Shown piece after piece: positions 16,233 to 24,884 of a stretch of 64,000 nucleotides of DNA; positions within the stretch are counted from its first letter, which is position 1, and each line of letters starts with the position of its first letter. The notes beneath the pieces were generated by a model that saw nothing but the letters and a program-made list of their open reading frames with translations, was not told where the DNA came from and made no database searches. Where the stretch lies: assembly GCA_022842245.1 (NCBI GenBank), contig JALHPZ010000018.1, positions 56,042-120,041 on the forward strand. The letters are read 5' to 3'. A program made the position numbers and the translations under genes. This DNA comes from Gemmataceae bacterium (GTDB lineage: Bacteria > Planctomycetota > Planctomycetia > Gemmatales > Gemmataceae).

Positions 16233-17456
16233 ATGGTCCGCTGGCTCTCCATCGTCGGAGTTCTCCTCATGGCCCCGCCCGTATTCGCCGCCGATTTCCC
16301 CGATCCGCTCGTGGCGAAGGACGGCACGAAGATCGCGACGAAGGAAGCGTGGGAGAAGATCCGCAAACCGGAACTCAAGGAGCTGTTTCAGAAGTACATG
16401 TACGGCCGTCTGCCGGACGCGGTGCCGGTAACGGCGGCCATGCGCCACGAGGACAAAGCCGCGTTCGGCGGCAAGGCGACGCTGCGGGAAGTCGAGATTC
16501 ACTTCACAATCTTCGGCAAGAAGCACCCGTTGCCGATCTACCTGATGCTCGCGATCCCGAACGATCGCAAGGGGCCGGTGCCGGCGTTCGTCGGGCCGAA
16601 CTTCGGCGGAAACCATCTGTATTCGACCGACCCGAAGATCCGCGTTCCGGATGTGTGGATGTACGCGAAGTATCCGGGCGTGAAGGACAACAAAGCCAAG
16701 GCCGAGGGTCGCGGCAAGGCGACGGATGTTTGGCCGCTGGAACTCATTGTCTCACGCGGGTACGCCGTGGCGACCTTCTACAACGGCGACATCCAGCCCG
16801 ACCGGCCGCACGTGGCCGAAGGCTTCCGCGCCCTGATGCCGCCGACCGACGCCGACGATGCGACGGCCACGATCATGAGTTGGGCGTGGGGTGTGCATCG
16901 CTGCGTCGACTACCTGACCGCGCAGCCGGAGATCGATGCCAAGCGCATCGCAGTGGTCGGCCACTCGCGGTTGGGGAAGACCGCGCTGCTGGCAGGTGCC
17001 TTCGACGAACGGATCGCGCTCGTGATTCCGCACCAGGCCGGCTGCGGCGGGACGGGGCCGAGTCGGCACAACGACCCGAAGGCGGAGGGTGTGAAGCGGA
17101 TCAACACGAGCTTCCCCCACTGGTTCAGCAAGAGTTTCAAGGAATTCAATGACGCCCCGGAAAAGCTTCCCTTCGACCAGCACTGTCTCGCGGCCCTCTG
17201 TGCCCCTCGGCCGGTGCTGTACACGAACGCGGCGCTCGACCTGTGGGCGAACCCGAGCGGTCAGTTCGACATGCAGAAGCGCGCGACGCCGGTGTACGAA
17301 CTCTACGGCGTGAAGGGCTTGGAGGCGGACACGATGCCGCCGGAGGGGAAACTCGTGGACAGCCGGCTGGGCTACTTCATCCGCGCCGGCGAGCACGCGA
17401 TGACGACGGAGGACTGGAAGGTCTACCTCCAGTTCGCAGACAAATGGCTGAAGTGA
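16233..17456 (+). CDS. Exported CE15-like glucuronoyl esterase / alpha-beta hydrolase
   Basis: A 407-aa exported hydrolase. The start at 16233 has GGAGG upstream and gives a signal peptide MVRWLSIVGVLLMAPPVFAAD. The fold follows the carbohydrate esterase family 15 pattern: PAFVGPNFGGNH oxyanion region, RGYAVATFYNGDI, the nucleophile elbow GHSRLGKTALLAGAFDERI (Ser near 246; CE15 enzymes usually have GCSRxGK), INTSFPHWF, LPFDQHCLAALCAPRPVL and the catalytic His in RAGEHAMTTEDW. CE15 enzymes cleave ester links between lignin and glucuronoxylan; bacterial homologues may act on other uronic-acid esters. The plant-cell-wall role is inferred from family only. The next plus-strand gene follows a palindrome. 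Confidence 0.85.
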   Translation: MVRWLSIVGVLLMAPPVFAADFPDPLVAKDGTKIATKEAWEKIRKPELKELFQKYMYGRLPDAVPVTAAMRHEDKAAFGGKATLREVEIHFTIFGKKHPLPIYLMLAIPNDRKGPVPAFVGPNFGGNHLYSTDPKIRVPDVWMYAKYPGVKDNKAKAEGRGKATDVWPLELIVSRGYAVATFYNGDIQPDRPHVAEGFRALMPPTDADDATATIMSWAWGVHRCVDYLTAQPEIDAKRIAVVGHSRLGKTALLAGAFDERIALVIPHQAGCGGTGPSRHNDPKAEGVKRINTSFPHWFSKSFKEFNDAPEKLPFDQHCLAALCAPRPVLYTNAALDLWANPSGQFDMQKRATPVYELYGVKGLEADTMPPEGKLVDSRLGYFIRAGEHAMTTEDWKVYLQFADKWLK

Positions 17457-17481
17457 TTACGTATTGGGATCGTCATTGGTA

Positions 17482-17515
17482 TTGAAGCCTCGGCACGATC
17501 GTGCCGAGGCTTCAA
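17482..17515. repeat. Perfect 34-bp palindrome (element C)
   Basis: Reading from 17482 the first 17 bases TTGAAGCCTCGGCACGA are followed immediately by their exact reverse complement, ending at 17515. It sits between the esterase stop (17456) and the VWA-protein start (17527), only 11 bp before that ATG, so in RNA it would cover the leader and press against the ribosome site. No loop is provided, so a folded form would open the central bases. Confidence 0.85.
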
Positions 17516-17526
17516 AGGCAACAACC

Positions 17527-19827
17527 ATGCGCTCGCTGTTCCCTCTCGCCGTGCTCGCTCTCGCGGTCTTCTCGCTGCCGGGTGTTGCCGTCTTCGCGGC
17601 GGACCTGCTCGGCTACGACCGGCCCGTCAACGAATGGCTCGAAGCCCGCTTCGGCGTCAGCCACCGCGTCGCCATCGCCCTGCCGGCCGCCATAGTCCTG
17701 TTTTGCGTTCCCCCGCTCATCGTCCTGCTCTACTTCCTCCGTCTGCGCCGCAAGCCGGTGTCGGTTTCGTCCACCTATCTCTGGAAGAAGAGCATCGAGG
17801 ACCTGCACGTCAACCGCCTCATGCAATGGCTGCGGCGGAACGTCCTGCTGCTCCTGCAACTGCTCGCGGCGATGCTGTGCGTGTATGCCGTGCTCGGTCC
17901 GCGCCTGCACGGCTCGATCTTCGGCGGCCAGCACTACATCCTCATCCTCGACAACTCCGCGAGCATGTCCGCCACCGACGTGGCCCCCAGCCGGCTCGAT
18001 TGGGCGAAGCAGCAGGCGCTACGTGAGATCGACGCCGCCACCGACGACGACACCGGCATGGTCATCGTCTTCAACTCCACGGCCGAGATCCGCCAGTCGT
18101 ACACGAACAACCGCGCGGAGTTGCGCGCCGCCGTCCGCGCCGTAGAGCCGACGCAGAAGCCGACACGCATCGAGGAGGCGCTTGGCCTCGCGGCCAGCCT
18201 CGCGAACCCCGTCAAGTCGACGGAGAACGAGGCGACCGTGCCCGGCGGCGTCGAACCCGGCAAGGAGCGGCAGTACGTGCCGACCGAGGGAGTGCCGGCC
18301 GATGTCCATTTGTTTTCGGACGGCCGGTTTCCAACGCCGGCAGAGTTTGCCCTCACGAACCTGAACCTCACCTATCACGTTCCGCCGGCTACCGGTTCGG
18401 ACAATCTCGCCCTCGCCCGGCTCACCGTCGATCGCGGCTGGATCGCGCCGTTCCCGAACGACGCCGAGAACGATCCGGCCGATCCAACGCCTACGGTCAG
18501 CGAGCGTGACGCAGACGATCCGCGCAAAGTCACCGTCACTGCGTTCGTTCGCAACTACCGGGACAAACCCGTTGACAAAATGGTCGTACGTCTGGAAATC
18601 CTGAACTCGGACGGCGAACTCCAGCGAGCGTACTCGCGTACGATCCGCCCGGCCGCGAAGCGGGACCAGAACCCGGCCGGGAAGGCGGTGCAATTCTTTC
18701 TGCCCGAACTCGAAGAAGGAGCGGACCTCACGCTGCGCGCCCGGTTGGAGGGGGCGAACGACGCGCTGCCCGCGGACGACGAAGCCTGGCTCGTGCTCGG
18801 CGTCGTTCGGCGCGCCAAGGTGCTCGTCCTCTCGCCGGACAACAACAAGCTGCTCCGCGCGTTCTTCGACAGCCCCGCACACAAGGCGATCGCGGAGACG
18901 ACTTGGGAGCCGCCGACCGCGATCGGCGACGACGCGAAGTACGGCAACCCGGTGCGCGAGGGGAAGTACGATCTGGTGATCTTCGATCGCTGTGGGCCGG
19001 TCGCGGAGCACCAGATGCCGAACGCGAACACGTGGTTCATCGGCCATCCGCCGCCGCCGTTCAAGTTGGCCGCGCAGCGGGACGAACCGCTGAGAGTGAT
19101 TTCGATGAAAGGGCCAAGCGTGCAGGGCGCGCTCGACCGCCACCCGATCATGCGGAACCTGCGCGGCCTGTACGACATCGCCATCGACGAGGCGTTCCAG
19201 CTGCCAAAACTGCCGAACGGCACGCAGAAATTGCTCGAAGCTGCCGGCGGTCACGTGTTGATCGCCGGCGTGCCGCGCGGGCCGTTCACCGACCTCGTCA
19301 TGTGTTTTCCCCTACTCGTCAGCGCGACGGAATGGAACACGCTCTGGCCGCTCGATCCCAGCTTCGTGCTCTTCACGCGGAACGTCATCGTGATCCTCGG
19401 CAACGTCCGGGACGCGTCGACCGAAGACCCGAACGCGCCGGGGCAGGAGAAATCGCTGGCGACCGGCGCGGTGCGGAGGATCGAAGTGCGCAAGCCGGAC
19501 GGCGCGACACGCTCCTTCGAGCGGACGGTGTCGCGGCCTGAGTTCACCTTTACGGAAACCGATCAAATCGGTGTCTACCGGGCGACGTGGATCGAACCGG
19601 GCACGAACCGCATCGTGGGCCGGCGCTTTTCCGTGAACCTTTCAGCGACCGCTGAACACGATGAAAGCGATCTCGAGCCGACGACCGAAATCCGCATCGG
19701 TGCCGAGACGGTCGCTGCGGGCGACGCGCGCAAGCAACCCCGCGACCTCTGGAAGATCGCGGTGGTGATTGGTCTGCTCGTGGTGCTCACGGAGTGGTGG
19801 ATTTACAATCGGCGGGTCCAAATCTAA
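17527..19827 (+). CDS. BatA-like membrane protein with VWA domain
   Basis: A 766-aa membrane protein. The N-terminal part matches the BatA/aerotolerance-regulator architecture: a first hydrophobic segment (residues 1-25), a second (ALPAAIVLFCVPPLIVLLYFL), then LRRKPVSVSSTYLWKKSIEDL and a third helix RRNVLLLLQLLAAMLCVYAV. A von Willebrand A domain follows with the metal-ion motif ILDNSASMS near residue 140 and the GMVIVFNSTAEI strand. The C-terminal part is beta-rich, extracytoplasmic, and ends in a final helix (IAVVIGLLVVLTEWWIYNRR). VWA proteins of this type work with MoxR-type AAA ATPases, but none is in the window. The start at 17527 is chosen over one 63 bp upstream because it gives the signal-like N-terminus. 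Confidence 0.85.
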   Translation: MRSLFPLAVLALAVFSLPGVAVFAADLLGYDRPVNEWLEARFGVSHRVAIALPAAIVLFCVPPLIVLLYFLRLRRKPVSVSSTYLWKKSIEDLHVNRLMQWLRRNVLLLLQLLAAMLCVYAVLGPRLHGSIFGGQHYILILDNSASMSATDVAPSRLDWAKQQALREIDAATDDDTGMVIVFNSTAEIRQSYTNNRAELRAAVRAVEPTQKPTRIEEALGLAASLANPVKSTENEATVPGGVEPGKERQYVPTEGVPADVHLFSDGRFPTPAEFALTNLNLTYHVPPATGSDNLALARLTVDRGWIAPFPNDAENDPADPTPTVSERDADDPRKVTVTAFVRNYRDKPVDKMVVRLEILNSDGELQRAYSRTIRPAAKRDQNPAGKAVQFFLPELEEGADLTLRARLEGANDALPADDEAWLVLGVVRRAKVLVLSPDNNKLLRAFFDSPAHKAIAETTWEPPTAIGDDAKYGNPVREGKYDLVIFDRCGPVAEHQMPNANTWFIGHPPPPFKLAAQRDEPLRVISMKGPSVQGALDRHPIMRNLRGLYDIAIDEAFQLPKLPNGTQKLLEAAGGHVLIAGVPRGPFTDLVMCFPLLVSATEWNTLWPLDPSFVLFTRNVIVILGNVRDASTEDPNAPGQEKSLATGAVRRIEVRKPDGATRSFERTVSRPEFTFTETDQIGVYRATWIEPGTNRIVGRRFSVNLSATAEHDESDLEPTTEIRIGAETVAAGDARKQPRDLWKIAVVIGLLVVLTEWWIYNRRVQI

Positions 19828-19838
19828 ACGACACTCGG

Positions 19839-21089
19839 TCACTTCCCCTCGTCCGCGAGGAACGAGACGATCGCGCCCATTTCGGGCTTGAGATACGTGC
19901 CCGGTATTTCTCCTTCCGGGAGCTTCACCTTCACGCGCACGCTGACGATGCTCTTCGCGCGATTGGCAATCGGCATGATCCGGTCGAGTGCGCCCTCGTA
20001 GGTCCGTTCCGAGAAGGCATCGGCCTTGATGCGGCAGCGCTGGCCGAGGCGGAGTTTGCGAATATCCCGTTCGGGAATTTCCAGATCCACCTCGAGATCG
20101 GCGAGATTGGCGATGTCGCAGACGGCACCGCCGCCTGACGAGCTGGCGGAGAATGCCATCGGATTGACGAGGTTGCCGAGTTCGGCCTTTTTGGAGAGGA
20201 TCGTGCCGTCGATCGGCGCGCGGATGATGCAGTTGTCGAGCCGCCATTGCGCCTGCGCCATGCGGGCGGTGGCGACCTTGACCTCGGCATCGGCGCCCGC
20301 GACTTCCGCCTCCGCTGCCGCCTTCTGCTCGCGGCGGGGCCCTTCCTTGAGGATCGCCAGGGTCGCGCTGAGCCGTCGCACGCGCGCGTCGTTCGCCTGC
20401 AAGTCGAACCGGGCCTGTTTCATCTCCCGCTCCGACGCCGCGACTCCAAGCTTCTCCTGCCGAGCCAGTTCGTCCGCCATCCGGCTGCGCTGGGCCTCGG
20501 CTTCTTTCAGTTCCTCCTCCACCTGCACGATCTCAACCTTGCGGACCGATTCCGGTTGCAAACCCGCGAGCCGCTGCTTCGCGTTCTCCAACCGGGCTTG
20601 CGCCGACACCAAGGCCGCCTTGGCCTCGGCCGCCTGCGCCTGGTAGTTCGTGTCTTCGAGCTTCGCGAGGATTTCCCCTTTGCGAAAGAACTTGCCCTCG
20701 ACCACGTTGAGTTCGACCACGCGACCGCCGACGTCGATCGGGCTGACCGCGATCTGTTGGGCCGGCACGAGGTAGCCCTTCACTTCCACTTCAATCGTAC
20801 CGGCGACGACTGGCGTGGACGGATTGGGTACCTGAATCGTCTTGGACGATTCCTTTGCGCGATCCGGATCGCTCGTCCCATTCGGGTCGACCAGATCGTT
20901 TACGGGCGCGTTGCGGTAGGAGCGGATGCCGACGCCGGCCCAGGTGACGGCAAGCACCAGGGAAAGAATCCATGGCAGCCACGTGGCGCCGCCCCGACCG
21001 CCGCCCCGGTCGGTGCCGAGTTGGTTGTTCAGTCGCAACTGCTGGACGCGGTTCTTGAGTTCGCCATTCCGCGTCGTCGTGTCGGCCAT
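19839..21089 (-). CDS. HlyD-type periplasmic adaptor protein
   Basis: A 416-aa membrane-fusion protein. The start at 21089 follows GAGGG and gives a cytoplasmic tail, one transmembrane helix (TWLPWILSLVLAVTWAGVGI, residues 36-55), a lipoyl-like half (VKGYLVPAQQIAVSPIDVGG, VVEGKFFRKGEILAKLED), a long coiled coil (AQAAEAKAALVSAQARLENA ... SEREMKQARFDL), the returning lipoyl half (WRLDNCIIRAPIDGTILSKK) and a beta-barrel (ADLEVDLEIPERDIRKL, GQRCRIKADAF). It would bridge an inner-membrane pump and an outer-membrane channel. The pump is not encoded beside it. A TolC-like lipoprotein gene starts 247 bp away on the other strand and is a probable partner. Confidence 0.9.
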   Translation of the reverse strand: MADTTTRNGELKNRVQQLRLNNQLGTDRGGGRGGATWLPWILSLVLAVTWAGVGIRSYRNAPVNDLVDPNGTSDPDRAKESSKTIQVPNPSTPVVAGTIEVEVKGYLVPAQQIAVSPIDVGGRVVELNVVEGKFFRKGEILAKLEDTNYQAQAAEAKAALVSAQARLENAKQRLAGLQPESVRKVEIVQVEEELKEAEAQRSRMADELARQEKLGVAASEREMKQARFDLQANDARVRRLSATLAILKEGPRREQKAAAEAEVAGADAEVKVATARMAQAQWRLDNCIIRAPIDGTILSKKAELGNLVNPMAFSASSSGGGAVCDIANLADLEVDLEIPERDIRKLRLGQRCRIKADAFSERTYEGALDRIMPIANRAKSIVSVRVKVKLPEGEIPGTYLKPEMGAIVSFLADEGK

Positions 21090-21335
21090 CGGAGATCCCT
21101 CGTTCGATCGATTCGGCCGGAGAGGAATGCGGTGGCCGTCGGAATCGAAAGTGTTCGCACCGTGGCATGCTAGCCCGTGCAATGGGGGGGCGTCAACGGC
21201 ATCGGGGCAATCTGGGCAAAGCGGCGGGCTTCGCGCTTCGTCAGATTCGACCCGGAGAATCCGAATTCCCGCCAAAGTTTCTCCAGTTTGCCGGCCGATG
21301 GTAACGGGGAGTGTCGATCCGCACGGAGGGCGGGA

Positions 21336-22613
21336 ATGCCGCGCGCGGCCGGCTGGTTCCTTTTGATCTTCGCGGTTGGCTGCCACGGTCCGTCGGTGGT
21401 CGTGTCGCCGGCTTCGCCGCGCCCGACGTCGCCGCAGGGGGAAATCGCGCTTGCGCCGGTCAAACCGAATCGGATTGAGCCGACGCTGGCGAACGTGCCG
21501 GCGCTGGACGCGAAGACCGCCGATCCCGCCCGGTTGTTCGCCGCGAACGCGTCGTCCTTTCGCGGGCTGGACGATCGTTCGTGCATTTTGCTCGCGGCGA
21601 AGCAATCGCGATTCGGGAACCTGCTGGATCGCGAGAACGAGAAACCGTCGATCCACGTGTTGTTGGGCAAGCGCGATTGCCCCTATGGCGCACGGGACGA
21701 ACTGCTGCGGGAACTACGCCGGCTCGCCGCGCTCGAGGCGCGCCACCGCGACGCCGCGGAGTCGCTCGATCGGTATTACCAACTCGCCGACGCCGAAGCA
21801 CGAACGGAACTGCTGGCCAATGGATTGAAATCCTTCGACGACTTGCGGGCGCTCGCGCCGCGGTTGCGGGCCGCGGGTCTGCCCGTACCGGACGAGGACG
21901 AACTCACACGGCAGCGCGCCAAGCTGCTGGGGGAGCTTGAATCTGCCGAAGCCGGTATCAAGCTGCTGAACGTCGATCTGCAATCGCGGCTGGGGCTGCC
22001 GGTGAAGGGGACCGAGAGACTCTGGCCGATCGGACCGTTCGAGGTCGCCTTGGCCGCGCCGGACAAGGAAGCGGCCGTTGCCCGCGCGCTCGAACGTCGG
22101 GCCGATCTGCAATTCCTCCGCGCCCTTTACCTGGGAGCGAACGCCGACACTTTGCCAATCCTCGGCGAGCAGTTGAAGACCATGCACGCCCTCGCCGGCG
22201 CGGCCGCGCCCGCGATTCCATCGGGGCTGGCCGCATCGCGTAGTGAGAAGTTTCTGGCCGAATGGAAGTCCGCTTCGCAAGCCGAGATCGAGATTCGCAA
22301 GCAGCAGTTGTTCGACCTGATCGCGGACCGCGAAAAACTCGCGGCCGCCGAGGTGCGCACGGCCGCGCTGCAGATGGACGGCGCGGCGCGACGGATCGCG
22401 CTCGCCAAGGGCCGCGCCGAATCGTGGAAGGCGAAAATCGACTCCGCCGCGAAGGAGAACAAACCGTTCGATCGCCTTCCGCTGGAATTGGAGTGGTACA
22501 AGGCCCGCGCCGATCTCGTGCAGGAAGTTATGGCCTGGCACCGCTGGCACGCGCGCTATCGCGCCGCGCTGGGTACGTTGCTGGATGAATCTTCGACTGA
22601 AAAACAGAAGTGA
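21336..22613 (+). CDS. TolC-like lipoprotein (helical outer-membrane factor)
   Basis: A 425-aa protein. The start at 21336 is preceded by GGAGGG and gives a lipoprotein signal MPRAAGWFLLIFAVGCHG (lipobox FAVGC, acylated Cys17). The mature protein is dominated by long helices rich in Ala, Leu, Arg and Glu (DELLRELRRLAALEARHRDA, KFLAEWKSASQAEIEIRKQQ, EVRTAALQMDGAARRIALAK), with the recurrent pattern AARALERRADLQFLRA, which is typical of TolC-family helical barrels. It lacks obvious strong beta segments, so it may be a divergent family member. Its divergent position to the HlyD adaptor supports a role in export. The open frame extends upstream of 21336, but that part lacks coding character. Confidence 0.7.
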   Translation: MPRAAGWFLLIFAVGCHGPSVVVSPASPRPTSPQGEIALAPVKPNRIEPTLANVPALDAKTADPARLFAANASSFRGLDDRSCILLAAKQSRFGNLLDRENEKPSIHVLLGKRDCPYGARDELLRELRRLAALEARHRDAAESLDRYYQLADAEARTELLANGLKSFDDLRALAPRLRAAGLPVPDEDELTRQRAKLLGELESAEAGIKLLNVDLQSRLGLPVKGTERLWPIGPFEVALAAPDKEAAVARALERRADLQFLRALYLGANADTLPILGEQLKTMHALAGAAAPAIPSGLAASRSEKFLAEWKSASQAEIEIRKQQLFDLIADREKLAAAEVRTAALQMDGAARRIALAKGRAESWKAKIDSAAKENKPFDRLPLELEWYKARADLVQEVMAWHRWHARYRAALGTLLDESSTEKQK

Positions 22614-22668
22614 CCGACGGCCGTATCCGGGGTAGGATGTCGGAATCGGACCTTTCCCGGAGCCAGCC

Positions 22669-23097
22669 ATGATCTACCGTTCACTCGCCTTCGCTCTCCT
22701 GCTTTCCGGTTTCGCCTTGGTCGTCGGCGCGGCCGACGAGAAAAAGGACGCGAAAAAAGACGAGAAGAAGGCCGACACCTCCGTCGTTGACAAACAGTAT
22801 GCTAAACTCGACGCCGATTCCGACGGCAAGGTGACCGCTGACGAGTTCGCGTTTCTGCCGAACGTCAACCGCGACGCCCGACGGGCTAACAATACCCAAC
22901 TCGCGGTCATCTTCTCCAAACTGGACAAGAACCGGGACAAGTCGATCTCGGCCGAGGAATATCGCAAGATCACCGACTTCGTGAAGCCGACCGAAGAACC
23001 GAAGAAGAAGGTCGATCCGAAGAAGAAGGAAGACCCGAAGAAGGTCGATCCGAAGAAGAAGGATGAGGCCAAGAAGCCGGGCGCGGACAAGGAGTGA
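22669..23097 (+). CDS. Secreted EF-hand protein with lysine-rich tail
   Basis: A 142-aa protein with a signal peptide (MIYRSLAFALLLSGFALVVGA, cleavage after GAA/AD). Two EF-hand loops follow: DADSDGKVTADEF (residues 45-57), with all calcium-ligand positions filled, and DKNRDKSISAEEY (near 86-98), also plausible. Both ends are highly charged: an Asp/Lys-rich linker after the signal and a tail made of repeats of VDPKKKEDPKK. It probably binds calcium outside the cytoplasm. Calcium-binding EF-hand secreted proteins are numerous in planctomycetes. It lies 55 bp downstream of the TolC-like gene, so it may be the last gene of that unit. Confidence 0.9.
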   Translation: MIYRSLAFALLLSGFALVVGAADEKKDAKKDEKKADTSVVDKQYAKLDADSDGKVTADEFAFLPNVNRDARRANNTQLAVIFSKLDKNRDKSISAEEYRKITDFVKPTEEPKKKVDPKKKEDPKKVDPKKKDEAKKPGADKE

Positions 23098-23260
23098 TTG
23101 AAACACACCGGCGATTTGTAAATGCTATCGAGGCGATCCCCGGCAGGGCGGTCGCCATTTTCAACAAGGCCTAACCGGAATGGCCATGAGTCGGTACCCG
23201 CTTTGCGTTTTGGATCGATTCGACATCAAGATTCCCGTGCCCTCGACCGGTTCGTTCGGC

Positions 23261-23266
23261 TAATAT
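23261..23266 (+). promoter_or_regulatory. Possible -10 box placed for a leaderless kinase transcript
   Basis: TAATAT at 23261-23266 ends 7 bp before the kinase ATG at 23274, and there is no Shine-Dalgarno sequence before that ATG. If used, transcription would start at or next to the start codon. No convincing -35 box is present. Confidence 0.25.
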
Positions 23267-23273
23267 CTGAGCC

Positions 23274-24884
23274 ATGACTTCGCAACCGGGTCTGGCGACC
23301 GAACTCTACAAATCTGCGTCGTCCGTCCAGGATGCTCCAACTCCGCCCGAAGCGCCGGTCCCGGGGCCGAAACTGGTCCGCGGGGCCGCGCCGGACGAGT
23401 CCCGCGAGTTCGATCGATTGCTCGCGCGACGGTTCGCCCGCGCGTGCATCGTGTTTCTCGTGGCTTACGCAGGCCACCTCCTGCGCGATCTTATCCTCTT
23501 TTCCCGCGGCGGCGTGGAGTACCAACGGTGGGTCCTTGCGTTCGGTGTCCTCGTGCAGGCGATGTTGTTCCTGTCGGTTCGCCGCGCGGTCGTACCGTCC
23601 CGGTCGCACTTGCGTCTGGCCCAGTCCGCCACGGTCGCGCTCGCCTGGGTGATCCTCGGCGCCACGCAATTCGACTACCTGCGCTATGAAGTGCAAAAGC
23701 CCGATATCCGGGGACTGGAATGGTCCATCAACTTCCAACTGATCGTGGCGAATACGGCGTTTCTGCCGTGGTTCGGGTTGATCGCCGCGTTTCCGGTCCT
23801 CGTTCCCATGTCCTGGCTGCGGGCGCTGGTATTCGGCCTCGGCACGATGACGATCCCGATGCTCGTGACGGTGTTCGCGGTCTACGCCATCGAATCGCTG
23901 ACTTGGGACCGCACCGCTTACATGCACATTCAATTCCTCGTATGGGGGGTCATTGGCACGTGTATCGCGGCGTACGGGTCCGCCCAGAGCGGTGCGCTCC
24001 GCAAGGAAGCGTTCGAAGCGCGGCAATTCGGCCAGTATCTGCTTCGCGAGCCGATCGGTCGCGGCGGCATGGGCGAAGTCTTCCTCGCCGAACATCGCCT
24101 GCTCAAGCGGCCCAGCGTCATCAAGGTGATCCGCCCCGACAAATCGACCGATCCGAACCTGCTCGCCCGCTTCGAGCGGGAAGTCAAGATCCTCGCGACG
24201 TTGACGCACTGGAATTCGGTCGAGGTGTACGACTACGGCCACACGCCCGACGGCACGTTCTACTTCGTGATGGAGTACCTGCCGGGTTCGAATCTCTACG
24301 ACTTGGTCAAACGCGAGGGTCCGCTGCCGCCGGGGCGGGCGGTGTTCCTGATCGCGCAGGTCTGCCGGGCGTTGCGGGAGGCGCACGCGCGGGGGTTGAT
24401 CCACCGGGATATCAAGCCTTCCAACATCATGGCAGCCGAGCGTGGCGGATTGAAAGACGTTGCCAAACTGCTGGACTTCGGTCTTGTGTTCGATCCGGGC
24501 CGGTTGACCGACTCCGGCAAGTTGACGCACGAGACGGCGATCCTCGGTACGCCGCACTACATGGCGCCGGAGCAGGCACGGGGCGAGCCGGTCGACGGCC
24601 GCAGCGACATCTACGCCTTGGGTGCGACGCTCTATTTCCTGTTGTGCGGCCGGCCGCCGTTCGATGCCAAGGCAGTCGTCGAAGTCCTCGCCGCACACCT
24701 GAATACTCCGCCGCCTTCGCTTCGCGAAACAATCCCCGCCGATCTGGACGCGGTGCTTTTGCGATCGTTGGAGAAACGTAGGGAGGATCGCTTTCAGGAC
24801 GTACGGGAATTCGAACTGGCGCTTCTGGCCTGTCAATGCGCCGCCGAGTGGGATCACGAACGCGCAGCTACCGCGACTTCTTGA
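23274..24884 (+). CDS. Membrane-bound Ser/Thr protein kinase with N-terminal membrane domain
   Basis: A 536-aa kinase with reversed architecture. Residues 1-45 are soluble. Residues 55-245 contain about five or six hydrophobic helices (for example ACIVFLVAYAGHLLRDLILF, LGTMTIPMLVTVFAVYAI, FLVWGVIGTCIAAYGSA). The kinase domain fills residues 250-525: glycine loop GRGGMGEV, the ATP-binding Lys in SVIKVIRP, HRDIKPSN, DFGLVF, APEQARG and DIYALGATLYFLLCGRPPF. All catalytic residues are present, so it should be active. Most bacterial kinases of this type carry the kinase first, so here the membrane part is the likely sensor. The last 17 bp overlap the convergent DUF853 gene. Confidence 0.93.
   Translation: MTSQPGLATELYKSASSVQDAPTPPEAPVPGPKLVRGAAPDESREFDRLLARRFARACIVFLVAYAGHLLRDLILFSRGGVEYQRWVLAFGVLVQAMLFLSVRRAVVPSRSHLRLAQSATVALAWVILGATQFDYLRYEVQKPDIRGLEWSINFQLIVANTAFLPWFGLIAAFPVLVPMSWLRALVFGLGTMTIPMLVTVFAVYAIESLTWDRTAYMHIQFLVWGVIGTCIAAYGSAQSGALRKEAFEARQFGQYLLREPIGRGGMGEVFLAEHRLLKRPSVIKVIRPDKSTDPNLLARFEREVKILATLTHWNSVEVYDYGHTPDGTFYFVMEYLPGSNLYDLVKREGPLPPGRAVFLIAQVCRALREAHARGLIHRDIKPSNIMAAERGGLKDVAKLLDFGLVFDPGRLTDSGKLTHETAILGTPHYMAPEQARGEPVDGRSDIYALGATLYFLLCGRPPFDAKAVVEVLAAHLNTPPPSLRETIPADLDAVLLRSLEKRREDRFQDVREFELALLACQCAAEWDHERAATATS

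Noticed and set aside
22674..23108. Minus-strand open frames opposite the EF-hand gene
   Set aside because: The Phe/Ser/Gly-rich product is the complement of the lysine-rich repeats on the plus strand.
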